A stretch of DNA of 42,270 bases. Origin: HRBIN24 sp035574155 (lineage in GTDB: Bacteria; Chloroflexota; Dehalococcoidia; SM23-28-2; HRBIN24). Positions 1 to 7,924 of this stretch are shown piece after piece. The first letter of the stretch is position 1. Each line of letters opens with the position of its first letter. Both the position numbers and the translations under genes were made by a program. The stretch lies in NCBI GenBank assembly GCA_035574155.1, contig DATLZD010000050.1:1-42270 (forward strand). Reading direction: 5' to 3'. The notes under the pieces were generated by a model. It worked only from the letters and a program-made list of their open reading frames with translations, had not been told where the DNA came from and searched no databases.

Positions 1-4
1 CCAG

Positions 5-199
5 GTGTCGGACCTGCAGCGGGAGTTCAACGAGTGGCTCCAGGGCGCGCGCCCCCGCCCCCAGAAGGTGGAGCTGATGAGACGCCTCATGACAGGGGGC
101 CAGGAGGCCGACCTGAGTGGACTCGACATAAGACAAGTGGACGACACCTTCGTCTTCGTCCAGAGGCTGGCCTGGTTGGTGGCCGAGAGGGTGGGCTAG
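5..199 (+). CDS. C-terminal part of an unidentified protein (partial at window edge)
   Basis: The reading frame is open from the first bases of the window to a TAG at 197-199, so this is probably the tail of a gene that starts upstream; the GTG at position 5 is only the first possible start seen. The 64 visible residues are polar and probably helical (for example VELMRRLMTGG and DDTFVFVQRLAWLVAERVG) with no motif I recognise. Its stop overlaps the uvrB stop by three bases, so the two genes converge. The product is unknown. Confidence 0.5.
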   Translation: MSDLQREFNEWLQGARPRPQKVELMRRLMTGGQEADLSGLDIRQVDDTFVFVQRLAWLVAERVG

Positions 200-2253
200 C
201 CGCGGCCCTTGCGCAGGGAGGAGATGATCTTTAGGCCCTCCTCGTCGCCTAGCAGCTCCCGCCGCAGTTCGAAGATCTGGTCGCGCAACAGGGCTGCCTT
301 CTCGAACTCCAGGTTGCGGGCCGCCTCCTTCATCTGTCTCTCCAGGTCCTTGATGAGGCGGGCCAGCTCGTCCTTGGGCAGGGGCCCCGCATGCCAGGTG
401 GGCCTCTCCTCGGCCACCTGTCGCACTCGGTCGGTGAGGTCGCGCACCGCCTTGCGGATGGACTCGGGCCGGATGCCGTGGCGGGCGTTGTATTCCAACT
501 GGGCCCGCCGCCGGCGCTCCGTCTCCTCGATGGCCTTGCGCATGGACTCGGTGATGGTGTCGGCATACATGATGACCTTGCCGTTGACGTGGCGGGCGGC
601 GCGGCCCATCATCTGGATCAGGGCCCATTCGGAGCGCAGGTAGCCCTCCTTGTCGGCGTCGAGGATGGCCACCAGGCTCACCTCGGGCAGGTCCAGGCCC
701 TCCCGCAGCAGGTTGATGCCCACCACCACGTCGTAGACGCCCAGGCGCAGGTCGCGCAGGATCTCCACCCGCTCCAGGGTCTCGATCTCCGAGTGCAGGT
801 AATGGGTCTTGATGCCCATCTCCTGCAGGTAGTCGGCCAGGTTCTCGGCCATCTTCTTGGTGAGGGTGGTCACCAGGGCACGCTCCCCCCGCTCCACCCG
901 CAGGCGGATCTCGTGCAGCAGGTCGTCGATCTGGCCGCGGGTGGGGCGCACCTCCACCTCCGGGTCGGGGATGCCGGTGGGCCGCACCAGTTGCTCCACC
1001 ACCTGCTCCGAGACCTCGTACTCCCACGGCCCGGGCGTGGCCGAGACGTAGATCACCTGGTTGATATGGCCCAAGAACTCCTGGAAGCTGAGGGGCCGGT
1101 TGTCCACCGCCGAGGGCAGGCGGAACCCGTAATCGGCCAGGGTCTGCTTGCGGGCCACGTCCCCGTTATACATCCCCCGTATCTGGGGGATGGCCAGGTG
1201 CGACTCGTCGATGATCATCAGGTAGTCGTCGGGGAAGTAGTCCAGCAGGGTCCAGGGGGTGGAGCCGCAGGCCTCGGCCCACGTGTTCTTGGGCCGGTGG
1301 CGGCGGGCCAGGTGGCAGGCGTAGTTCTCGATGCCGGCGCAGTAGCCCTGCTCCCGCAGGCACTCGATGTCGTAGCGGGTGCGCTCCCAGAGCCGCTGGG
1401 CCTCCAGCAGCTTGCCCTGCTGGCGGAACCACTCCACCCTCTCCTCCAGCTCGCGCTCGATATCGCGGATGGCCGCCTCCAGCTTGTCCTGGGAGGTGAC
1501 GAAGTGCTTGGCCGGGTAGATCTCCACCTCCTCCAGCTCGCCCAGGACCTCGCCCGTGAGGGGGTCTATCTGGAGGATGCGCTCCACCTCGTCGCCCCAG
1601 AAATCGATGCGCACGGCCAGCTCCTCGTAGGCCGGCATGATGGTCAGGGAGTCGCCCCGCAGGCGGAACTTGCCCCGCACCAGGTTGTAGTCGTTGCGCT
1701 CGTATTGCATGTCCACCAGCCGCCGCAGGACCCGCTGGCGGTTGGAGTGCTCCCCCTTCCTAAGGCGGAGGACGAACTCGTAATACTCGCTGGGCTCCCC
1801 CAGGCCGTAGATGCAGGATACGGAAGCCACGATGATGACGTCGCGGCGGGTGAACAGGGCGCGGGTAGCCGCGTGGCGGAGCTTGTCGATCTCCTCGTTG
1901 ATGTCGGCGTCCTTGGCGATGTAGGTGTCGGTGCGGGGGATGTAGGCCTCCGGCTGGTAGTAGTCGTAGTAGGAGACGAAGTATTCGACGGCGTTGTGGG
2001 GGAAGAACTCGCGGAACTCGGCGTAGAGCTGGGCGGCCAGGGTCTTGTTGGGGGAGATGACCAGGGTGGGCCGGCCCCAGCGGGCGATGACGTTGGCCAT
2101 GGTGAAGGTCTTGCCGGAGCCGGTGACGCCGAGGAGGGTCTGGTGCTTGTAGCCCTTGGCCAGCCCCTCCAGCAGCTTCTCCACCGCCTGGGGCTGGTCG
2201 CCCGTCATCTGGAAGGGCGCTACCAGCTGGAAGGTGCCCATACCGATTCCCAT
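196..2253 (-). CDS. uvrB: UvrABC system protein B (excinuclease subunit)
   Basis: UvrB is the damage-verifying, ATP-dependent helicase-like subunit of nucleotide excision repair; it receives the lesion from UvrA and recruits UvrC. Counting from the ATG at 2253, Walker A GVTGSGKT is at residues 42-49. The tyrosine-rich beta-hairpin that locks onto DNA is at about 94-104 (SYYDYYQPEAY). A DESH helicase box, the YVSATPGPWE segment, helicase motifs V and VI (EGLDLPEVSL, QMMGRAARH) and a C-terminal UVR motif rich in E, K and L follow. The length of 685 residues is normal. A second in-frame ATG at 2241 (MGTFQLV) is an equally good start: a TAGAAT -10 box at 2252-2257 overlaps the upstream ATG, so the message may be nearly leaderless. 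It is divergent from the BNR-repeat gene. Confidence 0.97.
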   Translation of the reverse strand: MGIGMGTFQLVAPFQMTGDQPQAVEKLLEGLAKGYKHQTLLGVTGSGKTFTMANVIARWGRPTLVISPNKTLAAQLYAEFREFFPHNAVEYFVSYYDYYQPEAYIPRTDTYIAKDADINEEIDKLRHAATRALFTRRDVIIVASVSCIYGLGEPSEYYEFVLRLRKGEHSNRQRVLRRLVDMQYERNDYNLVRGKFRLRGDSLTIMPAYEELAVRIDFWGDEVERILQIDPLTGEVLGELEEVEIYPAKHFVTSQDKLEAAIRDIERELEERVEWFRQQGKLLEAQRLWERTRYDIECLREQGYCAGIENYACHLARRHRPKNTWAEACGSTPWTLLDYFPDDYLMIIDESHLAIPQIRGMYNGDVARKQTLADYGFRLPSAVDNRPLSFQEFLGHINQVIYVSATPGPWEYEVSEQVVEQLVRPTGIPDPEVEVRPTRGQIDDLLHEIRLRVERGERALVTTLTKKMAENLADYLQEMGIKTHYLHSEIETLERVEILRDLRLGVYDVVVGINLLREGLDLPEVSLVAILDADKEGYLRSEWALIQMMGRAARHVNGKVIMYADTITESMRKAIEETERRRRAQLEYNARHGIRPESIRKAVRDLTDRVRQVAEERPTWHAGPLPKDELARLIKDLERQMKEAARNLEFEKAALLRDQIFELRRELLGDEEGLKIISSLRKGRG

Positions 2254-2268
2254 TCTACCAGCTACAAT
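2252..2268. promoter_or_regulatory. Back-to-back -10 boxes between uvrB and the BNR gene
   Basis: A minus-strand TAGAAT (2257-2252) and a plus-strand TACAAT (2263-2268) lie five bases apart between the divergent genes. No convincing -35 hexamer accompanies either, so this is a tentative promoter call based on the -10 boxes and the gene arrangement. Confidence 0.35.
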
Positions 2269-2309
2269 GACGGGGTAGGGTGGCGAGCGAGGAAGGGAGG
2301 AATGGTGGC

Positions 2310-3218
2310 ATGGAGCTGCTGGTAGGCACCGACAACGGCGTCCACCGCCTGGGGGCCGGGCGGCAGGTGGACATGGAGGGACACGCCGTCACGGCCCTGG
2401 CCCGCGCCGGCGACGACCTTTGGGCCATCGTGGACGGGCAGTCCCTCTGGCGTAAGCAGGGCAAGGCCCCCTGGCAGGAGGTGGCCCGCAGCCCGGGCTG
2501 GCGCCTGCACTGCCTGCTGCCGTCGTCGGCAGGGCTGCTGGTGGGCACCGCCGAGGCCCACCTGCTGCGGCTAGAGGACGGAGGCCTGGTCCTGGTGCAG
2601 CCCTTCGAAAAGGTGGAGGGACGGGGGTCCTGGTTCACCCCCTGGGGAGGGCCGCCCGACACCCGCTCCTTGGCCCAGGACGCCCAGGGCACCATCTACG
2701 TCAACGTGCACGTGGGGGGCATCGTCCGCTCCCGCGACGAGGGGCGCTCCTGGCACCCGACCATCGACATCGAGACCGACGTGCACCAGGTGGTGGTCCA
2801 CGAGGGCTGGCGGGGGCTAGTGGTGGCCCCCTGCGCCCTGGGCCTGGCCGTCAGCACCGACGGCGGCGACTCCTGGCAGGTCCTGGCGGAGGGGCTGCAT
2901 GGGCGCTACATGCGGGCAGCGGCGGTGGCCGAGGATGTGGCGGTGGCCAGCGCTTCGCTGGGCCCCTATCGGGGCGGCGACCAGCGGGCCGCCCTCTACC
3001 GCCTGCCCCTGGAGGCCAGCGACCGTCTGGAGCGTTGCCGCCACGGCCTCCCCGAGTGGTTCGCCGACAACATCGATTCCCATTGCCTGACGGCCCTGGG
3101 CAAGGCGGTCGCCTTCGGGACCAGCCAGGGAGAGGTCTACCTGTCGCAGGACAAGGGCCTGCGCTGGGAGAAGGTGGCGGAGGGGCTGCCGCCGGTGCGC
3201 TGCCTGGTCATGGCCTGA
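2310..3218 (+). CDS. BNR/sialidase-type beta-propeller repeat protein
   Basis: This 302-residue protein has repeated blades with the BNR-type Asp-box look: SRDEGRSWHP, STDGGDSWQV and SQDKGLRWEK, each followed by a short hydrophobic strand. Related propellers occur in photosystem-II stability (YCF48-like) proteins and in sialidase-like families. No catalytic residues are evident and no signal peptide is seen, so it is probably cytoplasmic. I chose the ATG at 2310 because GGGAGG at 2295-2300 is well spaced from it; an in-frame GTG at 2280 lacks a ribosome site. The last 11 bases overlap the end of the convergent DUF1232 gene. The specific function is unknown. Confidence 0.8.
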   Translation: MELLVGTDNGVHRLGAGRQVDMEGHAVTALARAGDDLWAIVDGQSLWRKQGKAPWQEVARSPGWRLHCLLPSSAGLLVGTAEAHLLRLEDGGLVLVQPFEKVEGRGSWFTPWGGPPDTRSLAQDAQGTIYVNVHVGGIVRSRDEGRSWHPTIDIETDVHQVVVHEGWRGLVVAPCALGLAVSTDGGDSWQVLAEGLHGRYMRAAAVAEDVAVASASLGPYRGGDQRAALYRLPLEASDRLERCRHGLPEWFADNIDSHCLTALGKAVAFGTSQGEVYLSQDKGLRWEKVAEGLPPVRCLVMA

Positions 3219-3522
3219 TGTGCGAGACCTCCCTCTCCAGGCGGTCCAGGTGCTCCTCCAGCACCTGCCTCGGCACCAGCAACCGTAAGGCCACCAGGAC
3301 CAGGAGGGCCACCAGCGCATCGTCCAGCTGCCCGGCGAGAGGGACGAAGTCGGGCAGCAGGTCGATGGGGCTGGCCAGATAGGCGGCCAGGCCCAGCAGG
3401 GCCAACTTGGGCAGCAGACCGGTGCGTCGGTCCCGCACCAGCAGCCAGACCAGCCGTCCCTTCTGGGAGAGTGGCAGGGCTAGCAGTCGACGGGTCAGGG
3501 TGCGGCGGGCGGGGCGCGCCAT
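3208..3522 (-). CDS. DUF1232 (YkvA-like) small membrane protein
   Basis: The 104-residue protein carries the DUF1232 hallmark AYLASPIDLLPDF followed by GQLDD, between two hydrophobic stretches (about residues 37-52 and 66-85). The N-terminus is basic (MARPARRTLTRR). Family members are small, poorly characterised membrane-associated proteins. It lies 11 bases downstream of ruvA on the same strand and may be the last gene of the yebC-ruvC-ruvA transcript. Its 3' end overlaps the convergent BNR gene. Confidence 0.8.
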   Translation of the reverse strand: MARPARRTLTRRLLALPLSQKGRLVWLLVRDRRTGLLPKLALLGLAAYLASPIDLLPDFVPLAGQLDDALVALLVLVALRLLVPRQVLEEHLDRLEREVSHIRP

Positions 3523-3533
3523 GATGCGCGACC

Positions 3534-4094
3534 TCAGCGGGCCAGGTGGGAGAGGACGGCCCGCAACCTCTCCTCCAGCGGGGCATCGGGCGGCAGGTGG
3601 ACCTGGCGCAGCGCCTGCCGGGCCTCCTCGCGGCTGTAGCCCAGCGCCTGGAGGGCCGCCACCAACTCCTGGTCGTCAGGGCCGGAGGCGGTCACCAGCT
3701 TGCCCCGCAGCTCCAGGACGATGCGCCCCGCCAGCTTGGGACCCACGCCGGGCGCGCGGGCCAGGGCCTCGGCATCGCCCTGCTCGATGGCCTGCGCCAG
3801 GCCTTCGGCGCCCAGGGCCGAGAGGAGGGCCAGGGCCGAACGCGGCCCCACGCCGCTGACGCCGAGCAACGCTTCGAAAAGCTCCTGCTCCTGGGCGCTG
3901 GCGAAGCCGTACAGGGCGAGGCCATCGTCGCGCAGCAGGAGGTGGGTCCGCAGGGACACCCTGTCCCCTGGCTGACAGGAGGCGGCCAGGGGCAGGGGCA
4001 CCATCACCTGCAGGCCGATGCCTCCTACCTGGACCACCAGCCAGCCGGGCCCCCGTTCCACCACCTCCCCCTCCAGGCGGGCGACGGGGCTCAA
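3534..4094 (-). CDS. ruvA: Holliday junction branch migration protein RuvA
   Basis: RuvA binds four-way junctions and loads the RuvB motor; together they drive branch migration in recombination repair. The protein has an N-terminal OB domain (ARLEGEVVE ... GGIGLQVMVP), two helix-hairpin-helix motifs (GVSGVGPRSALALLSALG and APGVGPKLAGRIVLELRGK) and a C-terminal three-helix domain (ALQALGYSREEARQAL). I place the start at TTG 4094-4092, not further upstream: GGAGGG precedes it by six bases, its TTGA overlaps the ruvC stop, and homology starts right there. This gives 186 residues, close to the usual length of about 190-200. No ruvB is in the window. Confidence 0.93.
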   Translation of the reverse strand: MSPVARLEGEVVERGPGWLVVQVGGIGLQVMVPLPLAASCQPGDRVSLRTHLLLRDDGLALYGFASAQEQELFEALLGVSGVGPRSALALLSALGAEGLAQAIEQGDAEALARAPGVGPKLAGRIVLELRGKLVTASGPDDQELVAALQALGYSREEARQALRQVHLPPDAPLEERLRAVLSHLAR

Positions 4095-4618
4095 GGCCGT
4101 CCCTCCGTTGCCAGGCCCAGGGCGACCTGGGCCGAGCGCCGCAGGCAATGGCAGATGGCCACCGCCAGCGCATCGGCCGCGTCGTCGGGCTGGGGCAGCT
4201 GTGGCAGGTCGAGGAGGGCTCGCACCATGGCTGCCACTTGGGCCTTTTCGCCCAGACCATAGGCCGCTACGGCCCGTTTCACCTCCAGGGGGCGATAGAG
4301 GGCCACCGGCAGGTCCGCCTGAGCGGCGGCCAGAAGGGCCATCGCCCGCACCTGGCCTATGGTGACGGCTGCCCGGACCTGCCCCACATAGAAGTCCTCC
4401 ACCGCCACCTCGTGGGGCTGCAGTTCGTCGATGGCCCCGACGATGGCCTCGTAGAGCTGACGGAGGCGCAGGGGCAAGGGGAGTCGCCCCGGCAGGCGCC
4501 AGGTGCCGTAGGGGCCGGCATGGAGGCCGTCCTCCGAGGCGATTACCAGGCCGTAGCCCGTCACAAGGCTGCCTGGGTCGATGCCCAAGACCCGCAGGGG
4601 CTGCCCTTCCGGGGCCAC
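4091..4618 (-). CDS. ruvC: Crossover junction endodeoxyribonuclease RuvC
   Basis: RuvC resolves Holliday junctions by symmetric metal-dependent cleavage. The RNase H-like fold and acidic active site are visible: D14 in LGIDPGS, E74 in VAVEDFYVG, and D145, D146 and D149 in PQPDDAADALAVA. The length of 175 residues is typical. It starts at GTG 4618-4616, 12 bases after the yebC stop, and its stop overlaps the ruvA TTG start as TTGA. The order yebC-ruvC-ruvA is widespread in bacteria and implies co-transcription. Confidence 0.96.
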   Translation of the reverse strand: MAPEGQPLRVLGIDPGSLVTGYGLVIASEDGLHAGPYGTWRLPGRLPLPLRLRQLYEAIVGAIDELQPHEVAVEDFYVGQVRAAVTIGQVRAMALLAAAQADLPVALYRPLEVKRAVAAYGLGEKAQVAAMVRALLDLPQLPQPDDAADALAVAICHCLRRSAQVALGLATEGRP

Positions 4619-4630
4619 GGGAGCACCCGT

Positions 4631-5389
4631 TCAGCGGCTGGCATACTCCATGAGCACCGAGTCGGGGAACTCGGCGTTGGAGTAGACCCGCTGCACGTCC
4701 TCCAGCTCTTCCAGGGCGTCCAACAGCTTCAGCACCTGGACCGCTGTCTTTTCGTCGAGGGGGACGCTGGTCTTGGGGAGCATGGTCAGCTCAGCCGAGA
4801 CCACCCTCAGGCCCCGCTCCTGCAGCGCGTCCCGGACCTGGGCGAAGTCGGAGGGCGCGGTGTAGACCTCGATGCGGCCGTCCTCGACCTTGACGTCCTC
4901 GGCGCCGGCATCGATGGCCAGCAGGGCCAGCTCGTCGCTGTCCTGCCCCCCGTCGGCCTCGATGACGATTACGCCACGGCTCTCGAACTGCCAGGACACG
5001 CAGCCGGCCTCGCCGAGGCTGCCGCCGTTGCGCGTGAGAACCTGTCGGACTTCCGACACGGTGCGGTTGCGGTTGTCGGTGAGGGCGTCGATCATGATGG
5101 CGACGCCCCCCGGCCCATAGCCCTCGAAGCGCACCTCCTGGTACTGGGAGGCCTCCTCGTCAGCACCGGTGGCGCGCTTGATGGCCCGCTCGATGGTGTC
5201 CAGGGGCATGTTCTGTTCGCGGGCACGCTCGATGGCCAGGCGCAGGCGGGGGTTCAGGTCAGGGTCTGGGCCGCCTTCGCGGGCAGCCACGGTGATCTCT
5301 CGCACCAGCTTGGAGAAGAGCTGGCCTCGCTTGGCATCGTTGGCCCACTTCTGGCGCTTGATCTGGGACCAGTGAGAGTGTCCGCCCAT
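4631..5389 (-). CDS. yebC: YebC/PmpR family protein
   Basis: The N-terminus GGHSHWSQIKRQKWANDAKRG and the later EGYGPGGVAIMIDALTDNRNR segment are diagnostic of the YebC/TACO1 family; the 252 residues match the family. Members have been described as transcription regulators and more recently as ribosome-associated factors that relieve stalling, so the exact role is left open. It is the first gene of the operon with ruvC and ruvA and is preceded by a good sigma-70 promoter at 5455-5484. Confidence 0.95.
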   Translation of the reverse strand: MGGHSHWSQIKRQKWANDAKRGQLFSKLVREITVAAREGGPDPDLNPRLRLAIERAREQNMPLDTIERAIKRATGADEEASQYQEVRFEGYGPGGVAIMIDALTDNRNRTVSEVRQVLTRNGGSLGEAGCVSWQFESRGVIVIEADGGQDSDELALLAIDAGAEDVKVEDGRIEVYTAPSDFAQVRDALQERGLRVVSAELTMLPKTSVPLDEKTAVQVLKLLDALEELEDVQRVYSNAEFPDSVLMEYASR

Positions 5390-5454
5390 GGGTCCACACC
5401 TTCCAGCCCGAGACTGATATCGACCGGGTCCTTCCCGCCTCCCAGTCCCAGGCC

Positions 5455-5484
5455 ATTGTAGCGTCGGCCCGCCTAGGGCGTCAA
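5455..5484 (-). promoter_or_regulatory. Sigma-70 promoter of yebC-ruvC-ruvA
   Basis: On the minus strand TTGACG (5484-5479) and TACAAT (5460-5455) are separated by 18 bases. The predicted start near 5448 leaves a 5' UTR of about 59 nt before yebC. The site lies just downstream of the panC stop, so the operon has its own promoter. Confidence 0.7.
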
Positions 5485-5503
5485 AGAAGTCCAGGGCGGG
5501 CCG

Positions 5504-6346
5504 TTACGGCTCGATGAGGGCGTTGTCGATGAGGCGGGCTGGACCCACGCGGGCTGCCACCAGCACCAGCGCTGGCCCCTCGATGCGCTCCAGCTCCGCC
5601 AGCGTCTCGGGGTGGGCCACGCTCACGTAGTCCGGCTCCACCCCCGGCGAGCAGCGCAGGAACTCTTCCAGGTGCCGACGGAGGGCGGCGGCGTCGCGTA
5701 TCCCGTCCGCCACGATGAGGCGTCGGGCCAGCTCCAGGCAGCGGCTCAGGGCCAGGGCCTGCTCTCGCTGCTCCGGCGACAGGTAGACGTTGCGGCTGGA
5801 CATGGCCAGGCCATCGGGCTCCCGCACGGTGGGGCAGGGGACTATCTCCACTGGCAGGTTCAGGTCGGCCACCATCCGCCTGATGACCCGCAGCTGCTGG
5901 GCATCCTTCTCGCCGAAGTAGGCGCGGTGGGGCTGGACCAGGTTGAACAGCTTCAGCACCACCGTGGTCACGCCGCGGAAGTGGCCCGGGCGGCTGGCCC
6001 CCTCCAAACGCTCCGTCAGGGGCCCCTTCACCTCCACCCAGGTGCAGAAGCCGGGCGGGTACATCTCCTCGGCCGAGGGGAGGAAGGCCACGTCCACCCC
6101 TTCGGCCTCCAGCAGGGCGAGGTCGCGGGCCTCGTCGCGGGGGTAGCGCTCGTAGTCCTCCTGGGGGCCGAACTGGGTCGGGTTCACGAAGATGCTGGCC
6201 ACCACGCGGTCGCACTCGGCCCGGGCGCGGCGCACCAGCGACAGGTGCCCTTCGTGTAGGTAGCCCATGGTGGGGACGAAGCCCACCACGCCCTCCAGGG
6301 CAGCGCGGGCCTCCCGCATCTCGCCCAGGCTGCGGACGACGCGCAT
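5504..6346 (-). CDS. panC: Pantothenate synthetase
   Basis: PanC condenses pantoate with beta-alanine using ATP, the last step of pantothenate synthesis. Visible family features are the N-terminal PTMGYLHEGHLSLV with the HxGH nucleotide-binding motif, FVNPTQF, YFGEKDAQQL and the KMSKS-like AMSSRNVYLSP. The length of 280 residues is typical. It begins 8 bases after the panB stop, as the last gene of panD-panB-panC. Confidence 0.97.
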   Translation of the reverse strand: MRVVRSLGEMREARAALEGVVGFVPTMGYLHEGHLSLVRRARAECDRVVASIFVNPTQFGPQEDYERYPRDEARDLALLEAEGVDVAFLPSAEEMYPPGFCTWVEVKGPLTERLEGASRPGHFRGVTTVVLKLFNLVQPHRAYFGEKDAQQLRVIRRMVADLNLPVEIVPCPTVREPDGLAMSSRNVYLSPEQREQALALSRCLELARRLIVADGIRDAAALRRHLEEFLRCSPGVEPDYVSVAHPETLAELERIEGPALVLVAARVGPARLIDNALIEP

Positions 6347-6354
6347 GCTGGGGC

Positions 6355-7203
6355 TCAGGGGGCGGCGGCCAGCCCTAGGACTTCTGCCAGGACCGACTCG
6401 TCCATGCTGTGGCTGTGCTCGGGGCCGGGGAAGGTGCCCTCCCGGACCTCACGGGCGTAGGACTCCGCTGCCTGGCGGACCGCCTCCCCTAGCTGGGCAT
6501 ACTGCTTGGCGTGCTTGGGGACCATGTCGGGGTAGAGGCCCAGGATGTCGTGCACCACCTGGACCTGGCCATCGCACCAGGGGCCGGCGCCGATGCCGAT
6601 GGTGGGGATCTTGAGGCGCTCGCTGATGGCGCGGGCCAGGGGGGCCGGCACCGTCTCCAGGACGATGGCATAGGCGCCTGCCTCCTCGAGTGCCTGGGCG
6701 TCCCGCAACAGCTTGGCAGCGGCCTCTCGCGTCTTGCCCTGGACCCGGTAGCCGCCGAACTGGTGGATGGACTGGGGGGTCAGGCCCAGATGGCCCATCA
6801 CCGGTATGCCGGCCTCCACCAGCCGGCGCACGATGGGGGCCACCTCAGCGCCCCCCTCCAGCTTCACCGACTGGGCACCCCCCTCCTTGAGGAACCGACC
6901 GGCGTTCCGCAGGGCGTCCTCGGGACCGGTCTGGTAGCTCAGGAAGGGCATGTCGGCCACCACGTGGGCGCGACGGCTGCCCCGGACCACCGCCTTCACA
7001 TGGTGCAGCATCTCGTCCATGGTGACAGGCAGGGTGGTGTCGTAGCCCAGCATCACCATCCCCAGGCTGTCGCCCACCAAGAGCACGTGTACGCCTGCCT
7101 CGTCCAAGATGCGGGCGGTGGAGTAGTCGTAGGCGGTGAGCATGACGATCTTCTCGCCCCGCCTCTTCATGGCCCTCAGGTCGTGGATGGTGATGCGGGA
7201 CAC
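6355..7203 (-). CDS. panB: 3-methyl-2-oxobutanoate hydroxymethyltransferase
   Basis: PanB transfers a hydroxymethyl group from 5,10-methylene-THF to 2-oxoisovalerate to make ketopantoate. The TIM-barrel family is recognised from MLTAYDYSTARILDEAGV, LLVGDSLGMVMLGYDTTLPV (Mg-binding Asp), ADMPFLSY, VKLEGG, PVMGHLGLTPQ and GIGAGPWCDGQVQV. There are 282 residues from GTG 7203-7201, which is preceded by GGGGAGG. The start lies 14 bases after the panD stop. No panE homologue is seen in the window. Confidence 0.97.
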   Translation of the reverse strand: MSRITIHDLRAMKRRGEKIVMLTAYDYSTARILDEAGVHVLLVGDSLGMVMLGYDTTLPVTMDEMLHHVKAVVRGSRRAHVVADMPFLSYQTGPEDALRNAGRFLKEGGAQSVKLEGGAEVAPIVRRLVEAGIPVMGHLGLTPQSIHQFGGYRVQGKTREAAAKLLRDAQALEEAGAYAIVLETVPAPLARAISERLKIPTIGIGAGPWCDGQVQVVHDILGLYPDMVPKHAKQYAQLGEAVRQAAESYAREVREGTFPGPEHSHSMDESVLAEVLGLAAAP

Positions 7204-7217
7204 GTCCTCCCCTCCCC

Positions 7218-7589
7218 TCAGTGGACAGCTACCTCCTCGGCCACCCTGACGATGCGGTTCTCCTCGTCCACGTAGACCAGGCGGGGGCGATGGGTGCGGG
7301 CCGCCTCCTCCGACACGTTGGCGTATGTGAGGACGATGACGATGTCGCCCGCCTGCACCAGGTGGGCAGCGGCACCATTGATACAGACCTCGCCTGAACC
7401 GCGCCGGCCCGGGATGGCGTAGGTGACCAATCGGGCACCGTTGGTGACGTCCAGCACGTGCACCTGCTCGTAGGGGAGGATGTCGGCCGCCTCCATGAGC
7501 TCAGGGTCGAGGGTGATGGAGCCCTCGTAGTCCAGGTTGGCATCGGTGACGCGGGCGCGGTGGATCTTGCTCTTGAGGAGGACGCGCAC
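7218..7589 (-). CDS. panD: Aspartate 1-decarboxylase proenzyme
   Basis: PanD makes beta-alanine from aspartate using a pyruvoyl cofactor formed by self-cleavage. The cleavage site Gly23-Ser24 is present in LDYEGSITLD, as are the active-site lysine (K8 region, KSKIHRARVT), the NGARLVTYA strand and the NGAAAHL segment. The 123 residues match the family. The GTG start at 7589 has AGGAGG about six bases upstream. It is the first gene of the pan operon. Confidence 0.96.
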   Translation of the reverse strand: MRVLLKSKIHRARVTDANLDYEGSITLDPELMEAADILPYEQVHVLDVTNGARLVTYAIPGRRGSGEVCINGAAAHLVQAGDIVIVLTYANVSEEAARTHRPRLVYVDEENRIVRVAEEVAVH

Positions 7590-7767
7590 GGGCTACCTCC
7601 TGTCGGTGATGGTCAGTGGCCCGCCAGGCGGGCCGAAGGGGAGGAGGCGGGGCGGGGGCGCCCCGGCCCTATCCGGCCGTCTCGGCCCGCGCAGGGCGGG
7701 TCCAAGCGGTGCTGCGTAGGACATCCTGCGCTCTTTCGCTCACCGCCGCCTCGTGGCGGTCGATGGC
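7590..7767 (-). ncRNA. Structured leader of the pan operon (candidate pan RNA motif)
   Basis: Between the predicted transcription start (about 7767) and panD lie about 178 nt with several hairpins in minus-strand sense: CCGCC-ACGA-GGCGG; an outer GCGGTG/CACCGC stem enclosing a GCG-AGGA/TCCT-CGC stem; CCCGC-CCTGC-GCGGG; and GGCCCGCCAGGCGGGCC at 7618-7634 just before the ribosome site. A conserved 'pan' RNA motif upstream of pan genes in Chloroflexi, Firmicutes and Proteobacteria has been described. I cannot test the match here, so the assignment is a hypothesis. Confidence 0.45.
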
Positions 7768-7773
7768 GCCTGC

Positions 7774-7802
7774 AATATATCAAGCGTAGGCTGGCCTGTC
7801 AA
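7774..7802 (-). promoter_or_regulatory. Consensus sigma-70 promoter of panD-panB-panC
   Basis: On the minus strand a perfect -35 TTGACA (7802-7797) is followed after 17 bases by TATATT (7779-7774). It points at the pan operon. This is one of the best promoter matches in the window. Confidence 0.85.
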
Positions 7803-7869
7803 CATGTCTGCAGGCCTGCCCCATCAGGTCCAAAGTCGCAACCGCAGCGAGGGGCCATCACCCCCAGAC

Positions 7870-7908
7870 GAGCAGGGGGCTGGGCGGCATCTGCCCAGGC
7901 CCCTGCTC
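7870..7908 (-). terminator. Hairpin after the exported Ig-like gene
   Basis: A 16-bp stem with one mismatch (GAGCAGGGGGCTGGGC against GCCCAGGCCCCTGCTC) and a 7-base loop lies 17 bases after the stop of the 731-residue gene and upstream of the pan promoter. There is no U-tract, so it is a terminator-like or 3'-protecting structure rather than a classic intrinsic terminator. Confidence 0.55.
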
Positions 7909-7924
7909 TACCCGATGGAGGGCC

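Noticed and set aside
391..2325. A 644-residue open frame opposite uvrB
   Set aside because: It is the antisense shadow of uvrB, with the His/Val/Gly/Leu-rich composition typical of such frames in high-GC DNA.
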